A stretch of 64,000 nt of DNA from Hyphomicrobiales bacterium (GTDB lineage Bacteria > Pseudomonadota > Alphaproteobacteria > Rhizobiales > Beijerinckiaceae): assembly GCA_028290705.1 (NCBI GenBank), contig JAQGJH010000145.1:1-64000 (forward strand), written 5' to 3'. Shown here piece after piece: positions 27,057-35,260 of the stretch. Positions within the stretch are counted from its first letter, which is position 1, and each line of letters begins with the position of its first letter. Made by a program: the position numbers and the translations under genes. The notes beneath the pieces were generated by a model that had not been told where the DNA came from, searched no databases, and saw nothing but the letters and a program-made list of their open reading frames with translations.

Positions 27057-27506
27057 ATGCTTCAAAAGATCAAAATCCATCGATCGATTCGGGCAGCCTC
27101 GAGCCTCGCGACGCTTGCGCTGGCGGCCGCTCTGTCGCTCGGCCCGGCCGCGGCGCAGGACACCATCACGTCGACAGAGAACGGGCGCTATACGATGACT
27201 CCGTCGGACGGAGGCTTTCTGCGCCTGGACACCCGCACCGGGCAGGTTTCGCACTGTTCAGCCAACCGCGAGGGCGCCCAATGCCGTTCGGCTCCCGACG
27301 AGCGCAGCGCGCTCGAACAGGAGATCGCGCGTCTTGCAAAGGAAAATGCGGAGCTTAAATCCAGGCTTGCGGGTGGGCCGGCAGCCCGTCCGTCGATCCC
27401 CTTGCCCAACAAGGACGACATGGACCGGGCCCTGACCTTCGCCGAGGAATTCATGCGCCGCATGATGCGTCTCATGCGCGAAGAGCCGGCTCCGGATCGC
27501 ACCTGA
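27057..27506 (+). CDS. Secreted coiled-coil protein of unknown function
   Basis: The ATG at 27057 has AGGAGA about eight bases upstream and starts a signal peptide (SLATLALAAALSLGPAAAQ). The mature part (about 115 residues) has a beta-like segment GRYTMTPSDGGFLRLDTRTGQVSHC, a Cys pair, then a helical region LEQEIARLAKENAELKSRL consistent with a short coiled coil, and a Met/Arg-rich C-terminal helix. Predicted periplasmic. It is followed after 34 bp by a membrane protein, so they may be an operon. Confidence 0.7.
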   Translation: MLQKIKIHRSIRAASSLATLALAAALSLGPAAAQDTITSTENGRYTMTPSDGGFLRLDTRTGQVSHCSANREGAQCRSAPDERSALEQEIARLAKENAELKSRLAGGPAARPSIPLPNKDDMDRALTFAEEFMRRMMRLMREEPAPDRT

Positions 27507-27540
27507 CCGCCAGAGCGCGCCACAGCGCAGGAGCCACGAC

Positions 27541-27921
27541 ATGGTACAGCCGGGTTTCGATCCACCGCCCGTGAGGGGGCCGGCCGCCGCCGGACAGCAG
27601 CCCGGCGACGGCCCGCGCTGGGCGCATCCCGACGAACGCCGCGACGCGCCGCGCGACAGCGCCATCACACGGTTCATGGGCGGATCGCCCCTGGCGGTTC
27701 TGGTGCGGTTGATCGTCGTGTCGTTGATCGTCGGCGCGCTGCTGATGTGGCTCGACATCCGGCCGGCCGACATCATCTACGGCGTTCAGCGCTTCTTCCA
27801 GAGACTTTGGTATCTCGGCTTCGACGCCATCGGCGACGTGCTGCAATACATCGTCGCCGGCGCCGTGATCGTGGTGCCGATCTGGCTGGTCATGCGCCTC
27901 ATGTCGGTGCGCGGCCGCTAG
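27541..27921 (+). CDS. Small membrane protein, DUF6460-like
   Basis: A 126-residue protein with a Pro/Gly/Arg-rich soluble N terminus (residues 1-42) and two hydrophobic helices (about 50-72, LAVLVRLIVVSLIVGALLMWL, and 100-120, IVAGAVIVVPIWLVMRLM). The pattern resembles the DUF6460 family of Hyphomicrobiales; this assignment is from memory and tentative. AGGAG seven bases upstream supports the start. The gene overlaps the convergent pyrD stop by four bases. Confidence 0.65.
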   Translation: MVQPGFDPPPVRGPAAAGQQPGDGPRWAHPDERRDAPRDSAITRFMGGSPLAVLVRLIVVSLIVGALLMWLDIRPADIIYGVQRFFQRLWYLGFDAIGDVLQYIVAGAVIVVPIWLVMRLMSVRGR

Positions 27922-28997
27922 AACCCGGCGGAGAAATGGGCGGCGCGGGAGCCGACGAGATCGGGCAGGCCCCGCCCGCTCAACCGGATGGCTTCCGCCA
28001 ATCCATCATGGATTTCCTTGATGAGGCCTGGCCCTTCGAAAACCAGCACGGAATAGATCTGGAGCAGGCTCGCGCCCGCTTCGATCTTGGCGAAGGCCGT
28101 GTCCGGGCCATCGATGCCGCCGACGCCGATGAGCGGGAACTGTCCCTCCACCCGCAGGTAGGTGGCGGCCAGCATCTTGGTGGAGAGTTCGAACAGGGGC
28201 CGTCCCGACAAGCCTCCGGCTTCGCGGGCCTCCGGGCTTTGCAGCGTCGGCGGGCGCTCGATGGTCGTGTTGCCGATGATCATTCCATCTACCGCCCGCG
28301 CACGCGCCACCCGGACCACGTCGTCGAGATCCTCGGCCGTCAGGTCCGGGGCGATCTTCAGCAGCAGCGGTTTGCGTCCATGCAGGGCCGACAACTCGTC
28401 GCGAGCCTCCGTCACCCGCGCGAGGAGATCGTCGAGCGCCGCCGCCTGTTGCAGGTCGCGCAGGCCGGGCGTGTTAGGCGAGGAAATGTTGATCGTGAAA
28501 TAGCTGGCCACGTCGGCAAAGGCGCGAATCCCCGAGACGTAGTCGCCCGCGCGGTCCGCCGAGGTCTTGTTGGCCCCGACATTGACGCCGACGATGCCGC
28601 CGCGGTCCGCCCGCGCGGCAAGGCGCGCATGCGCGACTGCATGCCCCTCGCTGTTGAAGCCCAGGCGATTGATGACGCCGTAGTCGTCCGTCAACCGGAA
28701 GACGCGCGGCTTGGGATTGCCCTCCTGCGGCAGCGGTGTGATCGTTCCAACTTCGACGTAGCCGAAACCCAGGCGCAGCAGGGCGTCGGGCACTTCGCCA
28801 CCCTTGTCGAAGCCCGGAGCCATCCCGAGCGGGGCGGGGAAGCGCAGCCCGAAGGCCTCGATCGCGAGTGATGGGTCCGGATCGGGCGCGGCCGGGATTG
28901 GCAGGAACTTCAGGGCCGCGATCGTCGCGCGATGCGCCTGTTCGGCCTCCAGCGCGAAAAGCAGGGGCCTTGCGACCTTGTTGACGAAGCCGCTCAT
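27918..28997 (-). CDS. pyrD: Dihydroorotate dehydrogenase (quinone), class 2
   Basis: This 359-residue FMN enzyme oxidises dihydroorotate to orotate in pyrimidine synthesis and passes electrons to quinone. The N-terminal hydrophobic helix region (FVNKVARPLLFALEAEQAHRAT) is the membrane-associating part that marks class 2. NISSPNTPGLRDLQ carries the catalytic Ser, with VEVGTITPLPQ.GNPKPR and IGVGGI for FMN binding. ATG at 28997 overlaps the upstream DUF952 stop as ATGA, indicating translational coupling. Confidence 0.93.
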   Translation of the reverse strand: MSGFVNKVARPLLFALEAEQAHRATIAALKFLPIPAAPDPDPSLAIEAFGLRFPAPLGMAPGFDKGGEVPDALLRLGFGYVEVGTITPLPQEGNPKPRVFRLTDDYGVINRLGFNSEGHAVAHARLAARADRGGIVGVNVGANKTSADRAGDYVSGIRAFADVASYFTINISSPNTPGLRDLQQAAALDDLLARVTEARDELSALHGRKPLLLKIAPDLTAEDLDDVVRVARARAVDGMIIGNTTIERPPTLQSPEAREAGGLSGRPLFELSTKMLAATYLRVEGQFPLIGVGGIDGPDTAFAKIEAGASLLQIYSVLVFEGPGLIKEIHDGLAEAIRLSGRGLPDLVGSRAAHFSAGF

Positions 28998-29338
28998 GAA
29001 AAAATTCCTGAAAAGTCGTGCTGCCCGTCGCGCCCGACCGGCAGTCGGGACACTTTTTCGACTTCGCGTATCTCCAGCGGCCTGTAGAGGTGCGGAAACA
29101 AGGCGCCGCCCCGGGACGGCTCCCACTTCAGGGCTTCGCCGAGCCGCTCGGACGACACGGCCGCGATCACCAGATCCGTCTGCCCCGCAAAATGCTTGGC
29201 GGCGGTCTCGCGGGCTTGATCGGCTGTCGAGAAATGGATGTAGCCGTCGGCGAGATCGACTGGCGCTCCGGTGAAGACACCGGCTTCTTCCGCCTCCCGC
29301 CAGAGTTCGACAGGGGCGATCTTGTAGATGACGGGCAC
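28994..29338 (-). CDS. DUF952 domain protein
   Basis: A 114-residue cytoplasmic protein starting at GTG with GAGGAG about ten bases upstream. The segments IYKIAP.ELW, YIHFSTADQ and LFPHLYRPL are characteristic of DUF952, a compact fold of unknown function often encoded next to pyrD in Alphaproteobacteria. It overlaps pyrD by four bases, so the two are cotranscribed and coupled. Confidence 0.88.
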   Translation of the reverse strand: MPVIYKIAPVELWREAEEAGVFTGAPVDLADGYIHFSTADQARETAAKHFAGQTDLVIAAVSSERLGEALKWEPSRGGALFPHLYRPLEIREVEKVSRLPVGRDGQHDFSGIFS

Positions 29339-29435
29339 GGCGGCGGGGCTCCTCTATGCCCGAGAAGCTATCCGGGCGGGGAGGCCGGCACAAGGTGGCG
29401 GCGGAGTTTCGCTGCGGATGACCCGGGGCCGTGCC

Positions 29436-29717
29436 TCAATCCGCGCAGACGAGCTCGCGTGTGGTCTTCAGAGTGCCGTTGGGCAGTCGCACCTTGTGGG
29501 TCGCGAAAACGCAATCCTCGTCGTCGGGCCCGAAGGCGCGCACCACCTGCGTCGAGCGGCCGATGGTCAGCGGCCGCATGGCGGGGTTGGCTTCGGCATC
29601 AGGCGCCATCGTCATCGCAGCGCCGGCCACGCCGGCGCCCAGCACCGTGATGGCGAACACGGTGGCGGCCACGCGAAACCCGTCGCTCGCGCCGATCTTG
29701 CTGATGATGCTGGCCAT
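29436..29717 (-). CDS. Small exported or membrane-anchored hypothetical protein, 93 aa
   Basis: The ATG at 29717 has GAGGGGAA upstream and starts a protein with one hydrophobic segment (FRVAATVFAITVLGAGVAGAAMTMA, residues 14-38), a signal peptide or anchor. The rest includes two Cys residues (DEDCVF and LVCAD) that may pair in the periplasm and a TRELVC end. Function unknown. It is followed on the same strand, after the gap, by the DUF952-pyrD pair. Confidence 0.6.
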   Translation of the reverse strand: MASIISKIGASDGFRVAATVFAITVLGAGVAGAAMTMAPDAEANPAMRPLTIGRSTQVVRAFGPDDEDCVFATHKVRLPNGTLKTTRELVCAD

Positions 29718-29889
29718 AGCGGTTCCCCTCTGCTGCGGGACGAACTCGACTTGCCCCGGGTTCGCCTTCCGACGAACCCAATGTGCCAAACCCGCGCCAG
29801 GGCGGACGTGCTCTGGCGCACACGACTGTTCAACGAAGCTGGGCCGTGAAAGTTGCCTCGGTCTGGGCAGCGTCTCGCGATCGTGACGC

Positions 29890-30186
29890 TCAGTCGCAGA
29901 CGCGAATGCGGCGATGGCCGAGAAACCGGCCGCGATCGTTGTAAACCGGCCGGCGTTCGATCCAGCAGTCGGAGTAGACGACCGGGCGCGACGACGTCGC
30001 CATGGCGCCGAGCGCCAGCCCACCGATCACCCCGGCCGCCACCGGGGCGCCCCAGCCCATGCCGCGATGATGATGCCAGGCAGCGGCCTGCGTCGAGGTT
30101 GCCGCAACGCCAAGGGCCAGCGTCGAGGCGGCCGTCAGGCCGAGGATGATCTTGTGTGCGCGTGAGGAAAGCGAGATGGCGTGCAT
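29890..30186 (-). CDS. Small secreted protein, 98 aa
   Basis: A signal peptide (IILGLTAASTLALGVAATSTQA) precedes a short mature part with a His-rich patch (WHHHRGMGWG), a Gly/Ala hydrophobic stretch and a C-terminal CWIERRPVYNDRGRFLGHRRIRVC, where two Cys could form a disulfide. This layout is common in small envelope proteins of Hyphomicrobiales. A possible EcfG promoter lies about 30-55 bp upstream. Function unknown. Confidence 0.65.
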   Translation of the reverse strand: MHAISLSSRAHKIILGLTAASTLALGVAATSTQAAAWHHHRGMGWGAPVAAGVIGGLALGAMATSSRPVVYSDCWIERRPVYNDRGRFLGHRRIRVCD

Positions 30187-30216
30187 GACACGCTCCGTCG
30201 AAAAGAAACACGGCGC

Positions 30217-30242
30217 GACGCCGCGGCTCCCGATCGCGTTCC
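30217..30242 (-). promoter_or_regulatory. Possible EcfG promoter for small secreted protein
   Basis: On the minus strand GGAAC is followed after 17 bases by CGTC, one mismatch from CGTT. It lies about 30 bp before the ATG at 30186. A stress-sigma promoter here is plausible but the -10 match is imperfect. Confidence 0.4.
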
Positions 30243-30348
30243 GGATAATCCGACCCGATCGACGAGACGTAGTTCACCGGTAACGTCATCGTGAATCTGT
30301 GTTCAAAGGCACAGCTCAGTCATCCGCCGGTGACGTCCCGGAGGGGAC

Positions 30349-31275
30349 ATGCAGGGACAGGCACGGTCTTCGGGGGACTTGGCGGCTGATCGTCGATATG
30401 ATTACGCCTGCAGCTCCGCCCGCGATGGCGAGTTCGCCGTTGCTGAAAATCTCCTTGTGCAGGCGCTGGAAATCGCCCCCGAATGGCCGGCTGCCTGGTT
30501 CGCTCTCGGCGAAGCGCGCGAAAGTCTGAGCGACGTTCCCGGAGCCATCGAGGCCTACGAGCAGGCGGCCGCGTATGATCCCGACGGCGCGTTCGGCGCC
30601 GCCCTGAACCTCGCCCGGCTCGGTGCGCGCGAGGCGCCTGCAAGTCCACCGGCGGCCTACGTGCGTGGTCTGTTTGATCAATATGCCGGTCATTTCGAAC
30701 GGCATCTCGTGCAGCAGCTGTCTTATCGTGGTCCCGCCATCCTGGTCGCGGCGATCACGCGAGCCTGCGAGGTGTGGTCACGTCCCTGCACGTTCCCGAC
30801 GGCTCTCGATCTGGGCTGCGGCACCGGCCTCATGGCAGCCGAGATGCAGAGCATGTGCGGCGCGATCGACGGCGTCGACATCGCGCCAGCCATGGCGGCG
30901 AGATCCCGTGCGTCGGGCCGCTATCGCCGCGTGGTGGAGGGCGATCTGAACGGATTTCTCGAATCCTATCCAGCGTCCGGCATCGATCTCGTCACCGCCG
31001 CCGACGTCTTCGTCTATGTCGGCGATCTGGAGGACGTCTTCGCCCGCACGAGACGCGTCATGGCGCGCGATGCCTTGTTCGCCTTCACGGTGCAGGTCGA
31101 CGGCAGCCAGGGCTTCGGGCTCGGCGCCGACCTTCGGTACGTCCATTCGCGCTCCTATCTCGAGCAACTGGCCGATCGATACGGCCTGGCTGTGGTCGCC
31201 TGTGACGATGCCTCGATCCGGCGCGACCGCGGCCTGCCGGTGCCCGGACTGGCGCTGGTGATGGTCGCGCCCTAA
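30349..31275 (+). CDS. TPR-containing class I methyltransferase
   Basis: The 308-residue protein has N-terminal tetratricopeptide-like helices (about residues 10-85; AENLLVQALEIAPEWPAAWFALGEA and GAIEAYEQAAAYDPDG) followed by a SAM-dependent methyltransferase domain with LDLGCGTGLMAAEM (motif I, about residue 162), GVDIAPAMAARSR and a DLVTAADVFVYVGDL motif. The TPR part likely recruits a protein partner or substrate; the methyl acceptor is unknown. GGAGG precedes the ATG. The next gene, the Lhr helicase, starts only 9 bp downstream, suggesting one transcript. Confidence 0.85.
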   Translation: MQGQARSSGDLAADRRYDYACSSARDGEFAVAENLLVQALEIAPEWPAAWFALGEARESLSDVPGAIEAYEQAAAYDPDGAFGAALNLARLGAREAPASPPAAYVRGLFDQYAGHFERHLVQQLSYRGPAILVAAITRACEVWSRPCTFPTALDLGCGTGLMAAEMQSMCGAIDGVDIAPAMAARSRASGRYRRVVEGDLNGFLESYPASGIDLVTAADVFVYVGDLEDVFARTRRVMARDALFAFTVQVDGSQGFGLGADLRYVHSRSYLEQLADRYGLAVVACDDASIRRDRGLPVPGLALVMVAP

Positions 31276-31284
31276 ATTCAGCGT

Positions 31285-33939
31285 GTGCCCAGCGCTCCCG
31301 CCCTCCCTGCAAAACCCCGCCGTTCCGCGAAGCGATCCCGTCAACCGGAGGCCTCCGGGCTGTTGCCGGTTGAGTTCGTGGACTGGTTCGCGACGCGCGG
31401 GTGGTCGCCGCGCGAACATCAGCTCGCTCTGCTGGCGCGCGCGCAGGCCGGCGAAAGCGCGTTGCTGGTCGCCCCCACGGGCGCGGGCAAGACGCTGGCG
31501 GGCTTTCTCCCGAGCCTCGTCGAACTCGCCGCCATGGCGGCCGGCCCGCGCAATGCGCCGGGCGGGCCGGGCCTGCACACGCTCTACATCTCGCCCCTGA
31601 AAGCGCTGGCGGTCGACGTCGCCCGCAACCTCGAGATTCCCGCAGCCGAGATGAACCTGCGCCTCCGCATCGAAACGCGCACGGGCGACACCTCGGCCTC
31701 GAAGCGACAGCGCCAACGGCGCGATCCGCCGCAAATTCTTCTGACCACGCCCGAACAGCTCGCGCTGCTGCTGGCGAGCCCGGACTCCCACACGCTGTTC
31801 GCCACGCTGCGCCGCGTGGTGCTCGACGAGTTGCACGCCACGGTGACCTCGAAGCGCGGCGATCTGCTGGCGCTGGATCTGGCCCGGCTGCGCGCCATCG
31901 CGCCCGGCATGACGAGCGTCGGACTCTCCGCCACCGTGCGCGATCCCGATGAGTTGCGCCGTTACCTCGTCGGACAGCATGGCGGCAAACCCCATATGGC
32001 CGCGCTCGTCACCGCACCGCCGGGCGCGGCCGCGGATCTGTCGATGCTCGACACAAGTGAGCGTCTGCCGTGGGCCGGGCATGGCGCGGGTCACGCCATC
32101 GGGGAAATTTACGAACGCATCAAGGCGGCCCGGACCGCCCTGGTTTTCGTCAACACGCGCGCGCAGGCGGAAGCCATCTTTCAGCAGCTCTGGCGCATCA
32201 ACGACGACAATCTCGCCATCGCGCTGCATCACGGCTCGCTCGACGCGAGCCAGCGCCGCCGCGTGGAAGAGGCCATGGCGCAAGGACTTCTGAAAGCCGT
32301 GGTCTGCACCTCCACGCTGGATCTCGGCATCGACTGGGGCGCGGTCGATCTCGTCATCAACGTTGGCGCGCCCAAAGGCGCGAGCCGTCTGCTGCAGCGG
32401 ATCGGTCGCGCCAATCATCGCCTCGACGAACCCTCGCGCGCGGTTCTCATTCCATCGAACCGTTTCGAGGTGCTGGAATGCCGCGCGGCCATCGACGCGG
32501 CGAACGAGGGCGCGCAGGATTCGCCGCTTGCGCGCGCCGGTGCGCTGGATGTGATGTGCCAGCACATTCTCGGCATGGCCTGCGCTTCCCCCTTCGACGC
32601 CGATGCGCTCTACGAGGAAGTCCGTAGCGCCGAGCCTTATGCGGCGACGCCCCGCGAGACGTTCGACGCGGCGCTCGATTTCGTCGCCACGGGCGGCTAT
32701 GCGCTGCGCACGTACGATCGGTTCGCCAAGATCCGCCGCAATGCGGACGGCCTCTGGCGCATCGCCAATCCCGCTGTCGCGCAGGCCTATCGGATGAACG
32801 TCGGGACCATCGTGGAGTCCGACGTTCTCAAGGTGCGCCTCGTGCGCGGTCGTGTCGAAGCGCGTCCCGCGGCCGTGCCCGCCGCCCCGACGCGCTTCGG
32901 CACGCTTTACGCGCCGACGCGCCTGGCCGGAGGCCGGGAACCAGGCAAGGCCTACACCGGCCCGTTGTCGCGCGGCGGCCGCGTGCTGGGCGAGATCGAG
33001 GAATATTTCCTCGAGACGCTCGCGCCCGGCGATACGTTTCTGTTCGGCGGAGAGATCCTGGCGCTGCGCGGCATCGTCGAGAACGAGGCGCTGGTCTCGC
33101 GCGCCCGCAGCGACACGCCGAAAGTGCCGTCCTACGCCGGCGGCAAGTTTCCGCTCTCGACCTATCTGGCGGCGCGCGTGCGCAGGATCCTGTCCGATCC
33201 CGAACTGTGGAAGAAACTGCCCACGCAGGTGGCCGAATGGCTCGATCTGCAGACGCACCGCTCGCTTCTGCCCCGCGCCGGCGATCTTCTGGTCGAGACC
33301 TTTCCGCGCGGCGGCCGGCATTATCTGGTCGCTTACCCGTTCGAAGGGCGGCTGGCGCATCAGACTCTCGGCATGCTGCTCACCCGCCGCATGGAGCGGC
33401 TCGGGCTGAAGCCCATGGGCTTCGTCGCCAATGAATATGCGCTCGCGGTCTGGAGCGTTTCGGACGTGGGTGCGCGCGCAGCCAAGGGGCTCGTCTCGAT
33501 GGACGAACTTTTCGCCGTCGACATGCTCGGCGATGATCTCGAGGAATGGCTGCAGGAGTCGGCCTTGATGAAGCGGACGTTCCGGCAATGCGCCGTCATC
33601 TCCGGCTTGATCGAGCGGCGCTTTCCCGGCAAGGAGAAGAGCGGCCGGCAGGTCACGATGTCGACCGATCTCGTCTACGACGTGCTGCGCCGCCACCAGC
33701 CCGATCACATCCTGTTGCAGGCCGCGCGCGACGATGCGGCGACGGGTCTCCTCGATCTTGCCCGATTGAGCGATATGCTGGCGCGCGTTCAGGGGCGAAT
33801 CATCCACAGGGATCTCGACCGTGTGTCGCCGCTCGCCGTTCCGGTCATGCTGGAAATCGGGCGTGAGCCGGTCTATGGGCAGGCTCAGGACGAGATTCTG
33901 GCGGATGCGGCCGAGATTTTGGTCGAGGAAGCCTCATGA
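31285..33939 (+). CDS. lhr: Lhr-type DEXH-box helicase, ligase-associated
   Basis: This 884-residue protein is the Lhr-Core helicase. It has APTGAGKTLAG (Walker A, about residue 63), YISPLKALAVD, TTPEQLALLL, LDELH (DEXH), GLSATVRD, and in the second RecA domain ALVFVNTR, TSTLDLGIDWGAVDLV and QRIGRANHR, followed by winged-helix and C-terminal domains. It unwinds 3'-tailed nucleic acid duplexes. It starts at GTG with no strong ribosome site, perhaps translated by coupling with the upstream methyltransferase. Together with PdeM, the exonuclease and the ligase it forms the known four-protein repair set, here split over two loci. Confidence 0.92.
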   Translation: MPSAPALPAKPRRSAKRSRQPEASGLLPVEFVDWFATRGWSPREHQLALLARAQAGESALLVAPTGAGKTLAGFLPSLVELAAMAAGPRNAPGGPGLHTLYISPLKALAVDVARNLEIPAAEMNLRLRIETRTGDTSASKRQRQRRDPPQILLTTPEQLALLLASPDSHTLFATLRRVVLDELHATVTSKRGDLLALDLARLRAIAPGMTSVGLSATVRDPDELRRYLVGQHGGKPHMAALVTAPPGAAADLSMLDTSERLPWAGHGAGHAIGEIYERIKAARTALVFVNTRAQAEAIFQQLWRINDDNLAIALHHGSLDASQRRRVEEAMAQGLLKAVVCTSTLDLGIDWGAVDLVINVGAPKGASRLLQRIGRANHRLDEPSRAVLIPSNRFEVLECRAAIDAANEGAQDSPLARAGALDVMCQHILGMACASPFDADALYEEVRSAEPYAATPRETFDAALDFVATGGYALRTYDRFAKIRRNADGLWRIANPAVAQAYRMNVGTIVESDVLKVRLVRGRVEARPAAVPAAPTRFGTLYAPTRLAGGREPGKAYTGPLSRGGRVLGEIEEYFLETLAPGDTFLFGGEILALRGIVENEALVSRARSDTPKVPSYAGGKFPLSTYLAARVRRILSDPELWKKLPTQVAEWLDLQTHRSLLPRAGDLLVETFPRGGRHYLVAYPFEGRLAHQTLGMLLTRRMERLGLKPMGFVANEYALAVWSVSDVGARAAKGLVSMDELFAVDMLGDDLEEWLQESALMKRTFRQCAVISGLIERRFPGKEKSGRQVTMSTDLVYDVLRRHQPDHILLQAARDDAATGLLDLARLSDMLARVQGRIIHRDLDRVSPLAVPVMLEIGREPVYGQAQDEILADAAEILVEEAS

Positions 33940-33954
33940 GGATGTTTGAGCGGC

Positions 33955-34680
33955 ATGAGCAGCACATCGACCGCGACCCTGAGGGCCGACACGATCGCGG
34001 TCCCGCACGAGATCATCGTCGCGGGGGTCGGGCTGGTGGCGGATCCCGCCGGCGCCTTGTTCCTCGAGGCCGAGGCCCTGCTGGTGCTGGCCGATCTTCA
34101 TCTGGAAAAAGGATCGAGCTACGCAGCGCGCCGGGTCTTCCTGCCACCCTACGACACGGCCGCCACGCTGGCCCGGGTGACCCGGCTGGTCGCGCATTAC
34201 GCGCCGCGCGCCGTGATCGCCCTCGGGGACAGCTTTCATGATCGCCGGGCGGCCGAGCGCATCCATGGCGCCGACGTCGAATCGCTGAGGGCGCTGCAGG
34301 CCGGGCGGCAGTGGATCTGGATCGCCGGCAATCACGATCCCGATCCGCCGGCAGGTCTGGGTGGTGAAGCCTGCGGGGAGTTCCGCAGCGGCCCGCTGGT
34401 GTTTCGTCACGAGCCGTGCGAGGGCGCATCGCCCGGGGAAATCGCCGGCCATCTTCATCCCGTCGCGCGCGTCGTCACGGCGCGGGGGAGCCTGCGCCGC
34501 AGATGTTTCGCCAGCGATGGCGAGCGATGCGTGATGCCGGCCTTCGGGGCTTTCGCGGGCGGGCTGAACCTGCGCGACGTGGCATTCTCGCGCTTGTTCG
34601 GTTCGCGCGTGCCAAACGCCCACGTGCTCGGGCGCGACCGGGTCTATCCGGTGGCTGCGCGCCATTGCTTCGGAGACTGA
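33955..34680 (+). CDS. pdeM: Ligase-associated endonuclease PdeM (binuclear metallophosphoesterase)
   Basis: A cytoplasmic metallophosphoesterase of about 241 residues. Metal-site motifs appear in order: LADLHLEKG (DxH), GDSFHD, GNHDPD and GHLHP. This is the MPE/PdeM member of the Lhr-associated repair group, a manganese-dependent DNA endonuclease in characterised relatives. ATG 33955 is my choice; TTG at 33946 is closer to the GAGG (four bases) and may be the true start. It follows lhr by under 20 bp in the same operon. Confidence 0.9.
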   Translation: MSSTSTATLRADTIAVPHEIIVAGVGLVADPAGALFLEAEALLVLADLHLEKGSSYAARRVFLPPYDTAATLARVTRLVAHYAPRAVIALGDSFHDRRAAERIHGADVESLRALQAGRQWIWIAGNHDPDPPAGLGGEACGEFRSGPLVFRHEPCEGASPGEIAGHLHPVARVVTARGSLRRRCFASDGERCVMPAFGAFAGGLNLRDVAFSRLFGSRVPNAHVLGRDRVYPVAARHCFGD

Positions 34681-34681
34681 G

Positions 34682-35191
34682 CTAGAGCGACAGGCCGGCG
34701 CTTCCCGACAGCGCGGGACGCCACAGCCACATCACCGTGAGCGCCAGCAACACGACGAGCGTCAGGCCCAGCCTCAGACTCGCGAACCAACGCGGCGCGC
34801 GTCCGCTTTTCGAGAGATGCACGTCCCAAGCGCCCTGCAACGCGAAGGCAATGCCCAGCATGCCCAGCGAGAAGCCGAGATATTGCACGTTGACGAAGGC
34901 CGCCGCCCAGGCGACCAGCGCCGGCACGACGCTCACGCCAAAGGCGAGCCCCCGATGCACCGGGTCGCGTTCCCCCATCGCCACGCCCCAGCCGATACCG
35001 CCCAGGAACGACAGGATCGAAGCCGCATAGAAGATGAAGGCCGCCAAGGCCCGCTCACGCATCAGGTCGTCGACCGCGAGGATCTGCCAGACAGGCAGGC
35101 CAAGGAACGGGATGAGACCGCCGAGACCGAGCAGCAGAGCCGAGATCGGAATTCTGGATTGGCCGATCGGCTCGTTCGACATGATGGTCAT
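34682..35191 (-). CDS. DUF3429 family inner-membrane protein
   Basis: A protein of about 169 residues with roughly five hydrophobic helices (ISALLLGLGGLIPFLGLPVW, AFIFYAASILSFLGGIGWGVAM, SVVPALVAWAAAFV, LGMLGIAFALQGAWD, LGLTLVVLLALTVMWLW). The FLGGIGWGVAM turn is typical of DUF3429. Function unknown. The start is uncertain between 35191, with a GGGGA upstream, and 35182. It converges with pdeM with one base between stops. Confidence 0.75.
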   Translation of the reverse strand: MTIMSNEPIGQSRIPISALLLGLGGLIPFLGLPVWQILAVDDLMRERALAAFIFYAASILSFLGGIGWGVAMGERDPVHRGLAFGVSVVPALVAWAAAFVNVQYLGFSLGMLGIAFALQGAWDVHLSKSGRAPRWFASLRLGLTLVVLLALTVMWLWRPALSGSAGLSL

Positions 35192-35260
35192 GCGGCGGGG
35201 TCCCCGTTTCGTGCTCCGCACCATATGGCGCGCGAAGCCGCCCGCGCCATACGCCTGTTC

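Noticed and set aside
30778-33807. 1009-aa ORF on the minus strand
   Set aside because: It mirrors the lhr helicase gene, is rich in Arg/His/Gly, and has no recognisable domain.
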